Below, piece by piece: positions 6,364 to 7,401 of a stretch of DNA of 7,401 nucleotides (the stretch's first letter is position 1; each line of letters opens with the position of its first letter). A model generated the notes under the pieces. That model saw only the letters and a list, made by a program, of their open reading frames with translations. It did not search any database and was not told the origin of the DNA. The translations under genes were made by a program, and so were the position numbers. This stretch comes from Phycisphaerae bacterium. Its GTDB lineage: Bacteria > Planctomycetota > Phycisphaerae > UBA1845 > Fen-1342. The stretch is from NCBI GenBank assembly GCA_020058145.1, contig JAGVEP010000371.1, forward strand, positions 1 through 7,401, in the 5' to 3' direction.

Positions 6364-6386
6364 CCACCCCGAAGGGTGGGCCCACC
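6364..6386. repeat. REP-like palindromic element
   Basis: CCACCC (6364-6369) and GGGTGG (6374-6379) form a 6-bp stem around a CGAA tetraloop. Overlapping it, GGTGGGCCCACC (6375-6386) is a perfect 12-bp palindrome, so the strand can fold two mutually exclusive ways. There is no T-run, so it is not an intrinsic terminator. Wording such as 'ggtgggcccacc' recurs in the intergenic DNA of some bacteria, which fits a dispersed REP-like unit. Whether it is repeated in this genome cannot be seen here. Confidence 0.5.
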
Positions 6387-6427
6387 GTTGCGGATGCGAT
6401 CGCGCCGTTGCGGCGCGGGGCAACGAC

Positions 6428-6456
6428 TTGACTTGGCGGGGCGCGCGGCGAAGAAT
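6428..6456 (+). promoter_or_regulatory. probable sigma70-type promoter of the exported-protein gene
   Basis: TTGACT (6428-6433, 5 of 6 to the -35 consensus) is followed after exactly 17 nt of GC-rich spacer by AAGAAT (6451-6456, 4 of 6 to the -10). It is the best-spaced promoter in the window and points at the gene starting at 6552. The predicted leader is about 90 nt. Confidence 0.5.
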
Positions 6457-6538
6457 AAGAGTGGTGTGTTCGGGTTTCTCCCGCGGGCTGTCCGCTGGCC
6501 GCCACCTCGTGCTGTCAGCCTGGCCGGGGCGCAGGCGT

Positions 6539-6543
6539 GGAGG
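6539..6543 (+). promoter_or_regulatory. ribosome binding site of the exported-protein gene
   Basis: GGAGG lies 8 nt before the ATG at 6552 and is a strong Shine-Dalgarno. It fixes this start even though the gene is cut at its other end. Confidence 0.85.
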
Positions 6544-6551
6544 TAAGTGAG

Positions 6552-7401
6552 ATGCGACGTTTTGCACCGGCTCTGCTGAGGATTATCGGCCTGGCGCTGG
6601 CGGCGACCGGACTGCCGGCCGCGGCGATTACCGTTGACCCTTATTACGCGGGGAGCTACGCCGCCGCCGATTTGGGCAGCGTACCCGGTGTACCGCCGCT
6701 TTATGGCGGCCTGACGTTCAAGTTCGACGACCCAAACGTCATCCTTATCGGCGGTTACGCCAACAACGCGCCGGGCACGCTTTTTTCGATCAGCGTCGTG
6801 CGCGGCGTCGGAAACCACATCACGGGGTTTTCCGGCACAGCCGCCTACTTCGCCGACGCCGCCTACAACGATGGCGGGGTCACCTACGGACCGGGTCACG
6901 TACTGTTCCTGGCCCGCTGGCCCGTCAACGAGCTCGGGCAAACGAAGCCGGGCAGCAGCAGCACCGACAAAATCATCAACCTTGCCCCGTTCGGCGTCGA
7001 AGGCTCTCATTCCGCGCTCAACTTCGTCCCGCCTGACTTCCCGGCGGCCGGGCACCTCAAGCTCGTCACCTGGTCCGGCGGGCAGTGGAACGATGTCTCG
7101 ATTGCTCCCGACGGTTCGGGCACCTACGACGTGACCGGCGTGACCGAAGTTCCCGCGTCGCGGCTGTCCGGCGGTCCCGAGGGGTTCGTCTTCGTCCCGC
7201 TTGGCTCGCCGCTCTTCGCTGGGCCGAGCCTGCTCGTCTCGGAGTACAGTGCCGGGCGCGTGGCCTCCTATGAGCTGGACACGAACGCCGATCCGATCGT
7301 GACCACGCGCCGGGACTTTGTCACCGACCTGTCCGGCGCGGAAGGTGCCGCCATCGACCCACTCACCGGCGATTTTCTGTTCTCCACGTTCGGCGGTGGC
7401 G
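6552..7401 (+). CDS. exported beta-rich protein, PEP-CTERM-type candidate, 3' end outside the window
   Basis: 283 codons are visible with no stop before the right edge. The start has an excellent ribosome site and a probable promoter. Residues 1-25 form a classical signal peptide: MRRF, then a hydrophobic stretch LLRIIGLALAATGL, and AAA as a cleavage site near 25. The mature part is rich in Gly, Ser, Thr and aromatic residues and low in Lys. It shows beta-strand repeats such as GPEGFVFVPLGSPLF (208-222), LLVSEYSAGRVASYELD (227-243) and GAEGAAIDPLTGDFLFSTFGG (262-282). These resemble SMP-30/NHL-type beta-propeller blades. The stretch around 158-194 (VPPDFPAAGHLKLV, then DGSGTYDV) recalls secreted proteins that end in a PEP-CTERM sorting signal. 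That C-terminus is not in the window, so the label is an inference. No enzyme motif is visible. It is divergently oriented from the POT-like gene. Confidence 0.85.
   Translation, partial: MRRFAPALLRIIGLALAATGLPAAAITVDPYYAGSYAAADLGSVPGVPPLYGGLTFKFDDPNVILIGGYANNAPGTLFSISVVRGVGNHITGFSGTAAYFADAAYNDGGVTYGPGHVLFLARWPVNELGQTKPGSSSTDKIINLAPFGVEGSHSALNFVPPDFPAAGHLKLVTWSGGQWNDVSIAPDGSGTYDVTGVTEVPASRLSGGPEGFVFVPLGSPLFAGPSLLVSEYSAGRVASYELDTNADPIVTTRRDFVTDLSGAEGAAIDPLTGDFLFSTFGGG

Larger units (their letters stand above)
6235..6551. other. divergent intergenic region between the POT-like gene and the exported-protein gene
   Basis: This 317-bp gap holds no gene I can support. It contains the POT-like gene's ribosome site (AGGAAGG, 6240-6246, minus strand), a possible minus-strand -10 (TAGAAT, 6302-6307) without a matching -35, a palindromic element at 6364-6386, a plus-strand promoter candidate at 6428-6456, and the ribosome site of the right-hand gene at 6539-6543. 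Open frames crossing it are short or rich in Arg, Pro and Ala and show no protein motifs. Confidence 0.7.

Noticed and set aside
6235..6567. N-terminal extension of the POT-like transporter to 6567
   Set aside because: The extra 111 residues are Arg/Pro/Ala-rich without similarity to the family, cross the start and ribosome site of the divergent gene, and are unnecessary because a good ribosome site precedes the ATG at 6234.

Overview
The window is GC-rich bacterial DNA that most resembles a member of the Planctomycetota. The pointers are: a membrane protein ending in a Cys-rich ribbon of the type 'CxxCdYLLwqLPErRCPECG', which I associate with planctomycete proteomes; a dispersed-looking 'cactcgctggcgcttcg' repeat at the left edge; and a secreted beta-rich protein of the kind found with PEP-CTERM sorting. 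The assignment comes from pattern memory and was not checked by a search.

Layout. 1-78 is a 21-bp tandem repeat. A candidate promoter (105-133) leads into a + strand nucleotide-sugar dehydrogenase (184-1821). A short convergent gap with an inverted repeat (1829-1874) follows. Next come three closely spaced minus-strand genes, read right to left: a YqaA/DedA-type membrane protein (4604-3939), a TerC/Alx-type metal transporter (3887-2922), and an 8-TM membrane protein with a double zinc ribbon (2883-1879). Gaps of 51 and 38 nt suggest one operon, with a possible TTGACA promoter at 4650-4679. Further right, also on the minus strand, is a divergent POT/PTR2-like MFS transporter (6234-4732). A 317-bp divergent intergenic region (6235-6551) carries a palindromic element and a reasonable sigma70-type promoter. 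It separates the transporter from a + strand exported protein (6552 onward) that is cut by the right edge.

How they may work together. The dehydrogenase makes a uronic-acid sugar nucleotide for surface polysaccharide. The DedA-like and TerC-like proteins belong to families linked to lipid-carrier recycling and to metal export or metalation of secreted enzymes. The zinc-ribbon membrane protein in the same probable operon has no known role. The POT-like transporter and the secreted protein look like independent envelope functions. Nothing here is a defence island, prophage, CRISPR array or RNA gene. The points most worth following up are the TerC-DedA-zinc-ribbon operon and the divergent POT-family protein.
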